DNA from: Chryseobacterium scophthalmum | GTDB lineage: Bacteria; Bacteroidota; Bacteroidia; Flavobacteriales; Weeksellaceae | Assembly (NCBI RefSeq): GCF_900143185.1 | Contig: NZ_FSRQ01000001.1 | Span: 1,612,001-1,676,000, forward strand | DNA: 64,000 bases | Direction of reading: 5' to 3' | In this document: one piece after another, positions 55,329 through 64,000 of the stretch | Numbering within the stretch: the stretch's first letter is position 1 | Layout: the number at the start of each line of letters is the position of its first letter | Made by a program: the position numbers and the translations under genes | The notes under the pieces: generated by a model | Database searches by the model: none | What the model saw: the letters and a program-made list of their open reading frames with translations, nothing else | What the model was told of the DNA's origin: nothing

Positions 55329-56675
55329 CTACCATTTTAAACTTTCGCTATGTTGAGAAATATCAAGTCCTTGCTCTTCCGAATCTTCCTTTACTCTTAA
55401 CGTAATGATTCTATCAGTAATTTTATACAAAAGCATCGACCCGAAAAATGCAAAAAGAGAAACCAAAATAAGCGCCATCATGTGATGTGCAAAAATCCCG
55501 AATCCTCCGTGAAGAAGACTAGCGTTTTCACCGTGAGCAAAAATAGCCGTAAGAATCATTCCCATAATTCCTCCTACTCCATGACAGGCAAAAACATCGA
55601 GCGTATCGTCAATCTTTTTTAAAGCTTTCCAATTGACCATTAAATTAGAAACAATTGCAGAAATAAAACCGATAAAAATACTTTCCTGAATCGAAACAAA
55701 ACCACAACCCGGAGTAATTGCCACTAAACCGACAACCGCACCAATGCAAGCTCCCAAAGCAGAAACTTTTCGCCCATTAATTCTGTCGAAAAAAATCCAG
55801 GTTATCATTGCTGAAGCCGAGGCTATGGTTGTAGTTCCAAAAGCGATTGCCGCTGTTGCATTGGCGCTTAAAGCAGAACCCGCATTAAAACCAAACCATC
55901 CAAACCACAACATTCCTGTCCCTAGAATAACATAAGGAATATTTGACGGTTCTTGATGAGGATTTTTTCTTCTTCCTAAAACAATCGCTCCCGCCAAAGC
56001 CGCAAAACCGGCACTCATGTGAACTACCGTTCCGCCTGCGAAATCTTTAACTCCGAAAAATTTATTTAAAAGACCTTCCGGATGCCAAACCATGTGGCAA
56101 AGTGGTGTATAAATAAAAAGACTGAACAAAACCATAAAAACCAAATACGAAATAAATCGAACCCTTTCAGCAAACGATCCTGTAATTAAAGCTGGAGTAA
56201 TTACCGCAAATTTCATCTGAAAAAGCGCAAACAAAATAAACGGAATGGTTGAAGCCATCGTTTTGTGAGGATAAATACTTACATGATTGAAAAACGGATA
56301 GGTAAAAGGATTTCCTATAATTCCGTAATGAACACCGTCGATTTCAAAACCGATAGATTCGCCAAAAGAAAGGGAAAAACCCACGACGGTCCATAAAATA
56401 GAAATTACTCCCAAAGCAATAAAGCTTTGCAACATCGTAGAAATTACATTTTTCTTACCGACCATTCCGCCATAGAAAAATGATAAACCGGGAGTCATCA
56501 GCAAAACCAAACCTGCTGCAGCAAGAATCCAGGCTACATCTGAACCTACAATTTCTTTTTCACTCAGAAAATTTCCAGTGTTGGGAATATCTACATCTGG
56601 TCTGAAGAATAAACCACCGATTGCAACAATGCAAATAACAACAAATGAAACTTTCCATTTTAAACCAACTTTCAT
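55329..56675 (-). CDS. amt: Ammonium transporter
   Basis: Membrane channel of 448 aa for ammonia/ammonium. About 12 segments; an extra N-terminal hydrophobic segment (VSFVVICIVAIGGLFF) probably serves as a signal anchor. Family motifs are FFYGGMVGKKNVISTML, VVHMSAGFAALAGAIVLG, GMLWFGWFGFNAGSAL and CHGVGGIMGMILTA (one of the twin pore histidines). No glnK gene is adjacent in this window, although Amt proteins usually pair with one. Confidence 0.93.
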   Translation of the reverse strand: MKVGLKWKVSFVVICIVAIGGLFFRPDVDIPNTGNFLSEKEIVGSDVAWILAAAGLVLLMTPGLSFFYGGMVGKKNVISTMLQSFIALGVISILWTVVGFSLSFGESIGFEIDGVHYGIIGNPFTYPFFNHVSIYPHKTMASTIPFILFALFQMKFAVITPALITGSFAERVRFISYLVFMVLFSLFIYTPLCHMVWHPEGLLNKFFGVKDFAGGTVVHMSAGFAALAGAIVLGRRKNPHQEPSNIPYVILGTGMLWFGWFGFNAGSALSANATAAIAFGTTTIASASAMITWIFFDRINGRKVSALGACIGAVVGLVAITPGCGFVSIQESIFIGFISAIVSNLMVNWKALKKIDDTLDVFACHGVGGIMGMILTAIFAHGENASLLHGGFGIFAHHMMALILVSLFAFFGSMLLYKITDRIITLRVKEDSEEQGLDISQHSESLKW

Positions 56676-56824
56676 AAGAGCTTTTTATTTTTTTAGTGCT
56701 TTTCAAATTACCAAATAGTAATTTTATATATTTCAATTTTTAACCCCCGTCAAAATTAAAAATAAATTTTATAAAAACACATATATAAAACAATAACCCC
56801 TATAAATTAATAGCATTTTTAAAA

Positions 56825-57466
56825 TTAAATGAAAATTTTATTCAAAAGCAATGAAACTTCTTTGTATTTCGTTGCCGGAAAAAGATGAGTTCCCCCTTTA
56901 ATAACATAATCTGGTTTTGAGTTTTTTAGTGGAAAAACAATATCACGATCGCCCATAATTTGAATGACATTATTTTTCTGCTCAAATTTCCATTCTGAAA
57001 TACGTTGAATAGACCATTTCAGATAATACGGATCGGTAACTCTAAAATACTGATTAACCTTAGGATTTTTAGGATCAAAGAACTTTCTGAAAACAGAATA
57101 AGTTTCTAAAGTCTTGGGATTGAAAAGATTCACAGGAAGATATTTAGGGATTTTCGTAAGCTCCCCCATTTTTATCAACCTCGATTTTTCCTTATCAGAT
57201 TTAATACTTCCTAAGATCACCACTTTTTCTGCAGCTTTTAAAATATTAATTTCCTGAACCATGATTCCGCCAAAAGAATATCCCAAAAGATAAAAAGGTT
57301 CGGAAGTATCGATCTTATCACCCATTCTTGCAACATAAGAACTAAAAGATTCATCATTTTCAGGAATCAGCCAATCGATAAAAACCACTTCATGCTCTTT
57401 TGGAAACTGCAAACGTTCCAAAACTTTAAAATCGGCGCCAAGACCACTTATTACATATATTTTCAC
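56825..57466 (-). CDS. Alpha/beta hydrolase
   Basis: Protein of 213 aa with an alpha/beta-hydrolase outline: MKIYVISGLGADFKVLERL, nucleophile elbow LLGYSFGGIMVQE (Ser about 79), an acidic residue in IMGDRDIVFPLKN and His in IKGGTHLFPA. Full triad is plausible. No signal peptide, so cytoplasmic. Substrate unknown. Confidence 0.82.
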   Translation of the reverse strand: MKIYVISGLGADFKVLERLQFPKEHEVVFIDWLIPENDESFSSYVARMGDKIDTSEPFYLLGYSFGGIMVQEINILKAAEKVVILGSIKSDKEKSRLIKMGELTKIPKYLPVNLFNPKTLETYSVFRKFFDPKNPKVNQYFRVTDPYYLKWSIQRISEWKFEQKNNVIQIMGDRDIVFPLKNSKPDYVIKGGTHLFPATKYKEVSLLLNKIFI

Positions 57467-57516
57467 CTGATTCTTTTTAATTTAAACAATTATTGAGTAA
57501 TTGATTAGCTAAAATA

Positions 57517-57549
57517 AAAAAAGGACCGCTTATCTAAAAGCAGTCCTTT
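57517..57549 (-). terminator. Terminator of the first YceI gene
   Basis: AAAGGAC-cGCTT/AAAGCa-GTCCTTT hairpin followed on the minus strand by a T-run. Confidence 0.75.
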
Positions 57550-57571
57550 GTATTTTATTATAAATTTAACC

Positions 57572-58183
57572 TTATAAAGGTCTTTCGTTATCAACTTTTT
57601 GAGTAGAAAGCTTAAACTGAATATCCATTTCGTCTTTGATGAAATAATCTTTCAAAGAATTCTGGTAAACAATTTTGAAATCTTTTCTGTTTAAAGAGAA
57701 TTTTGAAGACTCAATTTCTACTGTAAACTGCGTAATGTGTGCGTTTGCAGGGAAAGAAATTGTTTTTCTGATATTCTTGATCGTAATATCACCTACAATC
57801 GTAGAATTGTACTCGCTGTTTGCAAGAGGGATGATTTTCTTTAAGTGAAACTTCGCTGTAGGGAATTTTTTAACTTCAAAGAAATTGGTTCCTTTCAATT
57901 CGTTGGTCAATTTCACCTGATCGTCACCAGAAACATCTGCAACAACAAGACTTCTCATATCGATTACAAACTCACCGTCTACCAAAACCGTTTTATCGAA
58001 ATTAAACTTACCACTTTTCAGTTTTAGACTTCCGTAGTGAGACGAAGCTTTAGTTTTTACCACTTTATGTCCCCACCATTTGATCTCGGATGTTATCACT
58101 TTCGAAACCTTATCTCCTTTTTTCTGAGCAAAAACTAATGATATGCTTGCACACATCATAACAAACAATAGTAATCTTTTCAT
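57572..58183 (-). CDS. YceI-family exported protein, copy 1
   Basis: Protein of 203 aa with a signal peptide (residues about 1-19; LLLFVMMCASISLVFAQ). It has the YceI lipocalin-like fold: SEIKWWGHKVVKTKASSHYGSLKLKSG, DMRSLVVADVSG, FFEVKKFPTAKFHLKKI and VGDITIKNIRKTISFPA. Such proteins bind isoprenoid quinones or other lipids in the periplasm. It lies 78 bp downstream of a homologue and has diverged from it (extra Ser/Lys residues at the C-terminus). Role unknown. Confidence 0.88.
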   Translation of the reverse strand: MKRLLLFVMMCASISLVFAQKKGDKVSKVITSEIKWWGHKVVKTKASSHYGSLKLKSGKFNFDKTVLVDGEFVIDMRSLVVADVSGDDQVKLTNELKGTNFFEVKKFPTAKFHLKKIIPLANSEYNSTIVGDITIKNIRKTISFPANAHITQFTVEIESSKFSLNRKDFKIVYQNSLKDYFIKDEMDIQFKLSTQKVDNERPL

Positions 58184-58215
58184 TATATTTTATTTACAAT
58201 TCAACAAAAATAAAA

Positions 58216-58240
58216 AAAAGTGTAGAACTTCTACACTTTT
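58216..58240 (-). terminator. Terminator between the YceI genes
   Basis: AAAAGTGTAG/CTACACTTTT 10-bp stem between the two yceI genes; the downstream gene is therefore probably not fully coupled to the first. Confidence 0.7.
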
Positions 58241-58261
58241 AATAATATTTTTTTGAATAAA

Positions 58262-58828
58262 TTATTTCGCGCTCACCTTAACGGTCATTTCTATCTCATC
58301 TTTCACAAAAACATCTTTCATTGAAGATTTGTAAGCTACATCAAATTTTTGTCTGTCGAAAGAGAATTTATTTGAAGTTAAAGTAACTATTCCGTCTTTC
58401 ACTGTAACGTTTGCAGGGAAAGAAACCGGGTTTGTTTTACCTTTTACTGTAAGATCACCTGTAACTGTACGGTTGTACATTTTATCGTTGTTTTTCTTTA
58501 CTGAAGTAATTTTGAAAGCCGCAGTGGGGAATTTTTCAATTTCAAAGAAATCTCCGTTTTTAAGGTGACCGTTTAATTTCCCTTGCATTTCTCCTGAAAC
58601 ATCCGTTGCGTTGATAGAATTCATATCTAAAACAAAAGAACCCCCTGTGATTTCGTTTCCTTTCATTACGATATTTCCAGATTTTACAGTAATGGTACCG
58701 TCGTGAGAACTTGCCTGAGATTTAGCAACTTTATATCCCCACCAGTGAACATCAGAGCTTACTACTTTTTTTGCCTGCCCGAAAGCTAATCCACTAGCTA
58801 AAACTGCTAATAAGAATATTTTTTTCAT
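58262..58828 (-). CDS. YceI-family exported protein, copy 2
   Basis: Protein of 188 aa, signal peptide ending LAFGQA. Same family as the next gene (VSSDVHWWGYKVAKSQASSHDGTITVKSG, NDKMYNRTVTGDLTVKGKTNPVSFPA, SFDRQKFDVAYKSSMKDVFVKDEIEM). It is closer to the usual family length. First of a tandem duplicate pair. Confidence 0.9.
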   Translation of the reverse strand: MKKIFLLAVLASGLAFGQAKKVVSSDVHWWGYKVAKSQASSHDGTITVKSGNIVMKGNEITGGSFVLDMNSINATDVSGEMQGKLNGHLKNGDFFEIEKFPTAAFKITSVKKNNDKMYNRTVTGDLTVKGKTNPVSFPANVTVKDGIVTLTSNKFSFDRQKFDVAYKSSMKDVFVKDEIEMTVKVSAK

Positions 58829-58937
58829 TGTAAATTTTTAAATGTTTATTAACGCTGCAAATTTAATTATCTTATTTAATAATCCATCTTGATGTACATC
58901 AATAAAAATCTTTTTTGACATGAATAAAATCAGGCAT

Positions 58938-58964
58938 AAAAAAACTCCGAATTTCTTCGGAGCT
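58938..58964 (-). terminator. Terminator of glk
   Basis: CTCCGAA/TTCGGAG stem followed on the minus strand by seven T (A-run at 58938-58944). Confidence 0.75.
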
Positions 58965-58969
58965 TATAT

Positions 58970-60022
58970 TTATTCTGTAAAATAGGCGGTGTAAAGTGCC
59001 GCACCATTAATACTTGTACTTTCTGTATTAACTACATAAATAGGAATGTTCTTCAACATATCTTCCATCTTATCACTGATCTTGAATTTCTCATAGAATT
59101 TATCTTTGTCGATATATTCTCTTATGATCTGCGGAATATCTCCTGCAATCAGCAATCCACCTGTAGCTTTCAACTTTAAAGTAAGGTTGTTGGCTTCTCT
59201 TGCCAAAAACTCCAGGAACGTGTCTAAAGCAATTCTACAAATCAACGCATCTTCATGCATTGCTGCTTTGTAGATTTCTTCTGTAAAGTTTCCATTTGCC
59301 AAACGCTCAGAAAGCCATTCCGGTTCAGGATGCCTTTTTACATCTCTCAAAAATCGGTAGATATTAAATAAACCTGTTTTTGAAAGTACATTTTCCCAGC
59401 TTACAATTCCGTAGATATTATTTAAAAACTGATAAAATTCTACCTCAACATTGGTTCTTGGTGAAAACTCTGAATGCCCTCCTTCCGTTGCAAAAGGTCT
59501 TAAATATTTTCCGTCAAAAAAATATCCTGCTTCTCCCAAACCGTTTCCGGGTGCAAGAATAGCAACATTTCCTTTTTCAAGATGACCGCTTGTGTAGATT
59601 GCATCCAAATCAGAATCATCCAAAAGACCAATTCCATAAGCAGAAGCTTCCTGGTCATTCAGCATATCTACTTTCTCAAAACCAAATTTGCTGCGATATT
59701 CTTCTACATCTAAACTCCAGTTTTTCAAACGTGCAGGATGACTTTTACCATCTATTACAGGTCCCGGAACCGAAATCCCAAGTCGCTGAACATTTTCAAG
59801 CTGAGAATCCTGAATAAACTTCGAAAGAACATCTGAAAAAGATGCATATTCTTTGGTAGGATAATTATTTTTAAATTTAAGTTCTATCCCGGAATTTCCT
59901 GAAATATAGTACGCAATCGTAGTTACGTCTTCTCTCAAATTAGCTCCGATAATAGAAATATTATCATTATTGGTATTTTTAACTCCCGGTAAATAGAGAG
60001 GAAATTTTGGATTTAAATTCAT
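58970..60022 (-). CDS. glk: Glucokinase (ATP-dependent, GLK group)
   Basis: Phosphorylates glucose to glucose-6-phosphate. Protein of 350 aa from MNLNPKFPLYLPGVKN; the 23 codons before it are not family-like. It lacks the N-terminal DIGGTN consensus (it has ISIIGANLREDVTT), but keeps NDQEASAYGIGLL (sugar binding), VAILAPGNGLGEAGYFFDGKYLR, EGGHSEFSP and GLLIAGDIPQ near the C-terminus. The substitution in the first motif lowers certainty of activity somewhat. Confidence 0.82.
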   Translation of the reverse strand: MNLNPKFPLYLPGVKNTNNDNISIIGANLREDVTTIAYYISGNSGIELKFKNNYPTKEYASFSDVLSKFIQDSQLENVQRLGISVPGPVIDGKSHPARLKNWSLDVEEYRSKFGFEKVDMLNDQEASAYGIGLLDDSDLDAIYTSGHLEKGNVAILAPGNGLGEAGYFFDGKYLRPFATEGGHSEFSPRTNVEVEFYQFLNNIYGIVSWENVLSKTGLFNIYRFLRDVKRHPEPEWLSERLANGNFTEEIYKAAMHEDALICRIALDTFLEFLAREANNLTLKLKATGGLLIAGDIPQIIREYIDKDKFYEKFKISDKMEDMLKNIPIYVVNTESTSINGAALYTAYFTE

Positions 60023-60075
60023 AATCGCAAATTTTATCAAATATAATAATTGTTTTGGTATTTTTTGTATGGGAA

Positions 60076-60107
60076 CAAAAAACCTTTTCAAAAACTCGAA
60101 AAGGTTT
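60076..60107 (-). terminator. Terminator of the beta-barrel gene
   Basis: AAACCTTTTC/GAAAAGGTTT hairpin followed on the minus strand by a T-run. Confidence 0.75.
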
Positions 60108-60134
60108 GGTTGATAACTGATTATATTTTTGTAT

Positions 60135-60707
60135 TTATTTTCCTAAAGGAATATTGTACGAAAATCCGGCTCCGATGCTTCCCACATTATAGTCCTGAGA
60201 AGCTGGTGATGCGATATCTCCGTTGCTTCCTGCAAAAACTTTTTGGTATTGTACATAGAAATTCCAGTCTCTGTTGTGATATCCGATTTCCGGTTTAAGA
60301 TAAAAACCACCATCTGGTCTGTTTACTGTAGAATTGGTTGCAACTTTCTCATCACCTACTAAAAATCCATATCCTAAATCGGCTCCGAAATAAAATCCTG
60401 TCTGTTTAGGATACACTCTGAAAAGAGCTGCTACAGGAATTACCCCAACATCGTTATTATTATATCCGTTGTTATCTTTTCCAAAATAATGAGTATAACC
60501 CGTTGCGATACCTAAACCAAAACCTGGAGTGATAAGATTTTGATACGCTACATCTACACCTACTGCAGCAGAAACGTTATCTGAAGGAACAGCAATACCT
60601 GCAGTTGCTCCTACTTTGATCATATTATTCATCTGAGCACTTTGCGCACTTACTAAACCGGCTGTTAAAATTCCAGCTGCTAAAATGGTTTGTTTAAACA
60701 TTTTCAT
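60135..60707 (-). CDS. Outer-membrane beta-barrel protein (porin-like)
   Basis: Protein of 190 aa from MKMFKQTILAAGILTAGLVSAQ (a clear signal peptide); an extended reading frame upstream adds 25 residues before it. Alternating polar and hydrophobic segments (FGLGIATGYTHYFG, FGADLGYGFLVGDEK, GFYLKPEIGYHNRDWNFYVQYQKVF) and a C-terminal aromatic/hydrophobic strand (GSIGAGFSYNIPLGK) point to a small 8-strand barrel. Function unknown. Confidence 0.78.
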   Translation of the reverse strand: MKMFKQTILAAGILTAGLVSAQSAQMNNMIKVGATAGIAVPSDNVSAAVGVDVAYQNLITPGFGLGIATGYTHYFGKDNNGYNNNDVGVIPVAALFRVYPKQTGFYFGADLGYGFLVGDEKVATNSTVNRPDGGFYLKPEIGYHNRDWNFYVQYQKVFAGSNGDIASPASQDYNVGSIGAGFSYNIPLGK

Positions 60708-60948
60708 AACTCTGATTTTTTTAAATTTTACTACAAGGGCAGATGTAAAAATCATGCCAAAATAATTCACACTTCTTAACACGAAAGCCTAAACATTTCA
60801 TAAAATAATGAAAATCAACTATTTAAAATTACAAATATTTAAATAGTTGTTTAACTTTACATGAAGGCAAACAATAAATCAACATTAATATTTGTTTATA
60901 CTGTTTAACCTCATCTTTATTTCATCATCAAAAAACAAAATCAGGATT

Positions 60949-62322
60949 ATGGCTACTTCATTTATCAATAACAAACATCTTCTTTGGCGTGCTGGTTTCG
61001 GACCTGAAATTGAGCAGGTAAATGATTTGAAAACTAAAAACATCAAAACGATTTTGAAAGAAGTGTTTAATGAAGAAACCTTCTCTCCTATTGTTTATGA
61101 AACTCCCGACATTGAACCCATTGAATACACAGACCCAAAAGCGACAGCCGAACAGAAAAGAGAAATTCAAAAAATAAATCAGAAGCAAAACAACGAACTG
61201 AACCTTAACTTTCTAAAAAAAATGACCGATAGCAAAGAACAATTACGGGAAAAAATGGCTTTTTTCTGGCACGGACATTTTGCCACGAGAATCAATAATC
61301 CGAAATTCAATCAACAGCTTTTGAATACAATTCGGGAAAAATCTATGGGGAATTTTAAAGATTTACTGTTTGAAGTGAGCCGCTCTCCTGCAATGCTTAG
61401 TTTTTTAAATAATCAACAGAATAAAAAAGATCATCCCAACGAAAATTTCGCCCGTGAAGTGATGGAGTTATTTACAATGGGTCGTGGAAATTATACCGAA
61501 AAAGATATTCGGGAAGCTGCAAGAGCTTTTACAGGATGGGGTTATGATAAAGAAGGAAATTTTAATGAAAGAAAAAAACTTCACGACACCGACACAAAAA
61601 CTTTTCTTGGAAAAACCGGAAACTTTACCGGAGACGATATTTTAAATATCATTTTAGAGCAAAAATCTACTGCAGAGTTTATTACAACAAAAATCTATAC
61701 CTTTTTTGTCAACGAAAAGCCCGATTCCAACAGGATTAAAAATCTAAGCGAAGACTTTTACCAATCCGGATATGACATCAAAAAACTGATGTCTGAAATT
61801 TTTTCAAGCTCATGGTTTTATGACAAAAAAAACATTGGCAACCGCATAAAATCTCCCACAGAATTATTTGCCGGAATGATGAGAATCCTTCCGATGAATA
61901 TCCAAAATCCAGAAAACATTACAGTTTATCAAAAGCTTTTAGGTCAAATGCTACTTTATCCACCCAATGTTGCAGGTTGGCCGAATGGAAAATCCTGGAT
62001 TGACAGTTCTACTTTAATGTTAAGACTTCAGATTCCGCAAATCTGGTCGGGTTTGCGCCCTATGGAATATTCAGCAAAAGAAGATGATGATATGGAAATG
62101 GGAATGAAATCACGGGAAGCTTTAAATAAAAGTTTCAAAAACCCTAATATAATTATCGACTGGACGAAAGTAGACCAGGCTTTAACGCAGAAAAAAGCAG
62201 AAGATTATCTGATCGTCAATTCAGAATCGTTGGATATGGATATTGTGAATCAGTTTTCAGATAAAAGTATTAAAATGAATGTGATCAATCTGATGTCTAC
62301 ACCGGAATATCAGTTAATGTAG
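60949..62322 (+). CDS. DUF1800 family protein
   Basis: Protein of 457 aa from MATSFINNKHLLWRAGFGPEIEQ (an upstream TTG would add 19 residues). The DUF1800 features are HLLWRAGFGP, KMAFFWHGHFATR, NPNENFAREVMELFTMGRGNYTEKDIREAARAFTGW-like sequence (as HPNENFAREVMELFTMG), and the C-terminal LYPPNVAGWPNGKSWIDSS. Genes of this type are usually paired with DUF1501, as here (78-bp gap). Function unknown; possibly an exported or envelope enzyme. Confidence 0.88.
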   Translation: MATSFINNKHLLWRAGFGPEIEQVNDLKTKNIKTILKEVFNEETFSPIVYETPDIEPIEYTDPKATAEQKREIQKINQKQNNELNLNFLKKMTDSKEQLREKMAFFWHGHFATRINNPKFNQQLLNTIREKSMGNFKDLLFEVSRSPAMLSFLNNQQNKKDHPNENFAREVMELFTMGRGNYTEKDIREAARAFTGWGYDKEGNFNERKKLHDTDTKTFLGKTGNFTGDDILNIILEQKSTAEFITTKIYTFFVNEKPDSNRIKNLSEDFYQSGYDIKKLMSEIFSSSWFYDKKNIGNRIKSPTELFAGMMRILPMNIQNPENITVYQKLLGQMLLYPPNVAGWPNGKSWIDSSTLMLRLQIPQIWSGLRPMEYSAKEDDDMEMGMKSREALNKSFKNPNIIIDWTKVDQALTQKKAEDYLIVNSESLDMDIVNQFSDKSIKMNVINLMSTPEYQLM

Positions 62323-62400
62323 TTTTAAGGTCGCAGGCTGCAGATTTTAACTAAAATTTGTCCTCTGTAACCTAATATCTTTAACCTAAAACCTAAATTT

Positions 62401-63591
62401 ATGATTATAAAGAGAAGAGAATTTTTAAAGATAAGTTCATTGGCAACGGCTTCCTTATTGGTTCCGAATTTTTTGCAGTCGATGACTTTAGATAATGCAT
62501 TGAATCCAAGTCAGAAGATATTGATCGTTTTACAATTTACAGGTGGTAATGATGGTTTAAACACGATTATTCCGACCAAAAATGATATTTATTTTAAAGA
62601 AAGAAATACGATTGCGATTACAGATTCATTAGCTTTAAATGATGAAACGGGAATCAATCCTTCGCTATCTTATTTTAAAGAACTGTTTGACAGCGGCGAA
62701 CTTTCCCTAATGAATAATGTAGGTTATCCGAATCCTGATAAATCGCATTTCAGAAGCATGGATATTTGGCATTCTGCAAGTAAAAGCGATGAGTTTCTGG
62801 AAACAGGATGGCTCGGAAGATTTCTGGATGAAGAATGTTATAAATGCGAACATCCAACGCAGGCTTTGGAAGTTGATGACATGCTGAGTCTGGCTTTAAA
62901 AGGAGAAAACAACAAAGCTTTTGCGTTTAAAGATCCCAAAAAACTTTATCAAACCAGTCAGGAAAAATATTTTAAATCATTGTACAATAATGACCATCAT
63001 CACGATGACGAAACCGTTTCTTATTTATACAAAACTTTAGGCTCTACGATCAATAACGCTGATTATATTTTTGAAAAAAGCAAAGCAAAAAAATCGACTC
63101 AGGAATATCCGAATTCTAAATTGGGAAAAGACTTTAAAACGGTGGCTTCATTGATTAAATCTGATATCAACACGCAAGTTTATTATCTTTCTATCGGAAG
63201 TTTTGATACGCACGTCAATCAAAACGAAAGACAGCAAAAACTGTTTAGAGAGATCAATGATGCCGTAAAATCGTTTGTTGCCGATATGAAATCGAACGGA
63301 TTGTTTAATGACATTTTACTCATGACTTTTTCAGAATTCGGAAGACGTGTTGCCCAAAATGCAAGCAAAGGAACCGATCACGGCACGGCAAACCAAATGT
63401 TTTTTATCAGCGGCGGATTAAAAAAGAAAGGAATTCTGAATGCCCTTCCCGATTTACAAAATCTTAATGAAGGAGACTTAATTTACACCGAAGATTTCCG
63501 GAAAGTTTACGCTACAGTTCTTAAAAATTGGCTGAATGCAGATTCGTCAAAAGTGTTGGGTTGGAAGAACGGCATTTATGATTTTATTTAA
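62401..63591 (+). CDS. DUF1501 family protein with Tat signal
   Basis: Protein of 396 aa with a twin-arginine-type signal (IKRREFLKISSLATASLLVP), so it is probably folded and cofactor-bearing before export. DUF1501 features: LQFTGGNDGLNTIIP, PDKSHFRSMDIWHSA, IGSFDTHVNQNERQQ and FSEFGRRVAQNASKGTDHGTANQMF. The conserved Asp/His residues resemble the alkaline-phosphatase superfamily (DUF1501 is a distant member). Cotranscribed with the DUF1800 gene. Confidence 0.88.
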   Translation: MIIKRREFLKISSLATASLLVPNFLQSMTLDNALNPSQKILIVLQFTGGNDGLNTIIPTKNDIYFKERNTIAITDSLALNDETGINPSLSYFKELFDSGELSLMNNVGYPNPDKSHFRSMDIWHSASKSDEFLETGWLGRFLDEECYKCEHPTQALEVDDMLSLALKGENNKAFAFKDPKKLYQTSQEKYFKSLYNNDHHHDDETVSYLYKTLGSTINNADYIFEKSKAKKSTQEYPNSKLGKDFKTVASLIKSDINTQVYYLSIGSFDTHVNQNERQQKLFREINDAVKSFVADMKSNGLFNDILLMTFSEFGRRVAQNASKGTDHGTANQMFFISGGLKKKGILNALPDLQNLNEGDLIYTEDFRKVYATVLKNWLNADSSKVLGWKNGIYDFI

Positions 63592-63715
63592 TTAAGCTAA
63601 AAATTCACTCATCTTATATTATTCTTAGTTCATCGCTTTATTTCCTTAGTTCAAAAAATAGTTTTTGATTTAAATCAAGTAATCATGATACTTTTACGCC
63701 ATAAAATCAATAATT

Positions 63716-64000
63716 ATGACAGAAAAACGTATCAACAGAGAGCTTATATTTTTAAGAACTTTCGCCTTTTCGATGACCATTGTAATTTTCTTTTTAGTTA
63801 ATTCGGCTTTTAAAAGTAATGGAAACCAAAAGTTTTCAGAAATCGATGTGGAAAGAATTAATATCGTAGAAAAAGATGGTACTGTAAAAATGGTAATTAC
63901 CAATGTAGATCGTTTTCCAAACGGAAAAATAAAAATCAACGGTGTTTACACCAACGAAAAGCGTAAAAAACGTTCCGGAATGTTGTTCTTCAACGAAGAA
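63716..64000 (+). CDS. Membrane-anchored hypothetical protein, truncated by the window edge
   Basis: ATG at 63716 reads 95 open codons to the end: MTEKRINRELIFLRTFAFSM then a hydrophobic segment (TIVIFFLVNSAF) and a soluble part (SEIDVERINIVEKDGTVKMV, RKKRSGMLFFNEE). It resembles small membrane proteins with a C-terminal beta domain facing the periplasm, but no family is recognised and the 3' end is outside the window. Confidence 0.6.
   Translation, partial: MTEKRINRELIFLRTFAFSMTIVIFFLVNSAFKSNGNQKFSEIDVERINIVEKDGTVKMVITNVDRFPNGKIKINGVYTNEKRKKRSGMLFFNEE

Overview
The window looks like a chromosome segment from a Flavobacteriia-type Bacteroidetes, most likely Chryseobacterium or a close Weeksellaceae relative. 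The grounds are low GC with AT-rich spacers, promoters of the Bacteroidetes type (TTTG, about 19 bp, TAnnTTTG), a SusC/SusD pair, an Oar-like TonB receptor, GLPGLI, a type IX secretion sorting domain and an S46 dipeptidyl-peptidase. All names come from reading motifs; no database search was run.

Region by region. 1-4400 (minus strand) is the accessory end of an integrative conjugative element: the N-terminal part of topoisomerase III (topB), a DUF4099/DUF3945 protein, two small helix-turn-helix proteins and RteC. It is followed by an apparently orphan leader-peptide/attenuator structure. 4900-5270 and 6800-7970 are two tRNA loci (tRNA-Arg at both, tRNA-Pro at the second). There a short cassette, made of a tRNA-Arg 3' part, a terminator and a GIY-YIG nuclease ORF, has been repeated in tandem, leaving one intact nuclease gene, one frameshifted copy and several relics. 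A CynX-type permease lies between the two loci. 8035-12440 holds a Crp/Fnr regulator followed by a Spy-like periplasmic protein, a DUF3302 protein, an HlyD adaptor and a TolC-type outer-membrane factor. 12765-15493 carries an SH3-like protein, prmA and a short-chain dehydrogenase. 15658-26074 is a minus-strand nutrient-uptake locus: metallophosphoesterase, SusD, SusC, glycerophosphodiester phosphodiesterase and an Oar-like receptor, suggesting capture and cleavage of organophosphates.

26315-45071 is mostly housekeeping or surface genes: ligA, a leucine-rich-repeat type IX cargo, an MgtC-like protein, two Crp/Fnr regulators, an S46 peptidase with the DPP11-type Arg, a YbjJ-like permease, a VOC protein, an M16 peptidase, GLPGLI, a SpoT-like HD hydrolase, OmdA/YdeI-like, DUF4256 and an Imm22 immunity protein. 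45119-49316 holds a MORN/YwqK-like protein and polA. 49679-50646 is tyrA, preceded by a candidate leader peptide with three consecutive Tyr codons and a terminator. 50778-53279 is a DUF2089-YIP1-serine hydrolase operon with tandem operator-like repeats. The rest carries sdaA, amt, an alpha/beta hydrolase, two YceI proteins, glucokinase, a beta-barrel protein, a DUF1800/DUF1501 pair and a truncated gene at the right edge.

Intergenic spacers contain a family of 177-187 bp inverted-repeat elements (three good copies, one divergent) and short REP-like palindromes. The most unusual part of the window is the tRNA-Arg/GIY-YIG cassette array.
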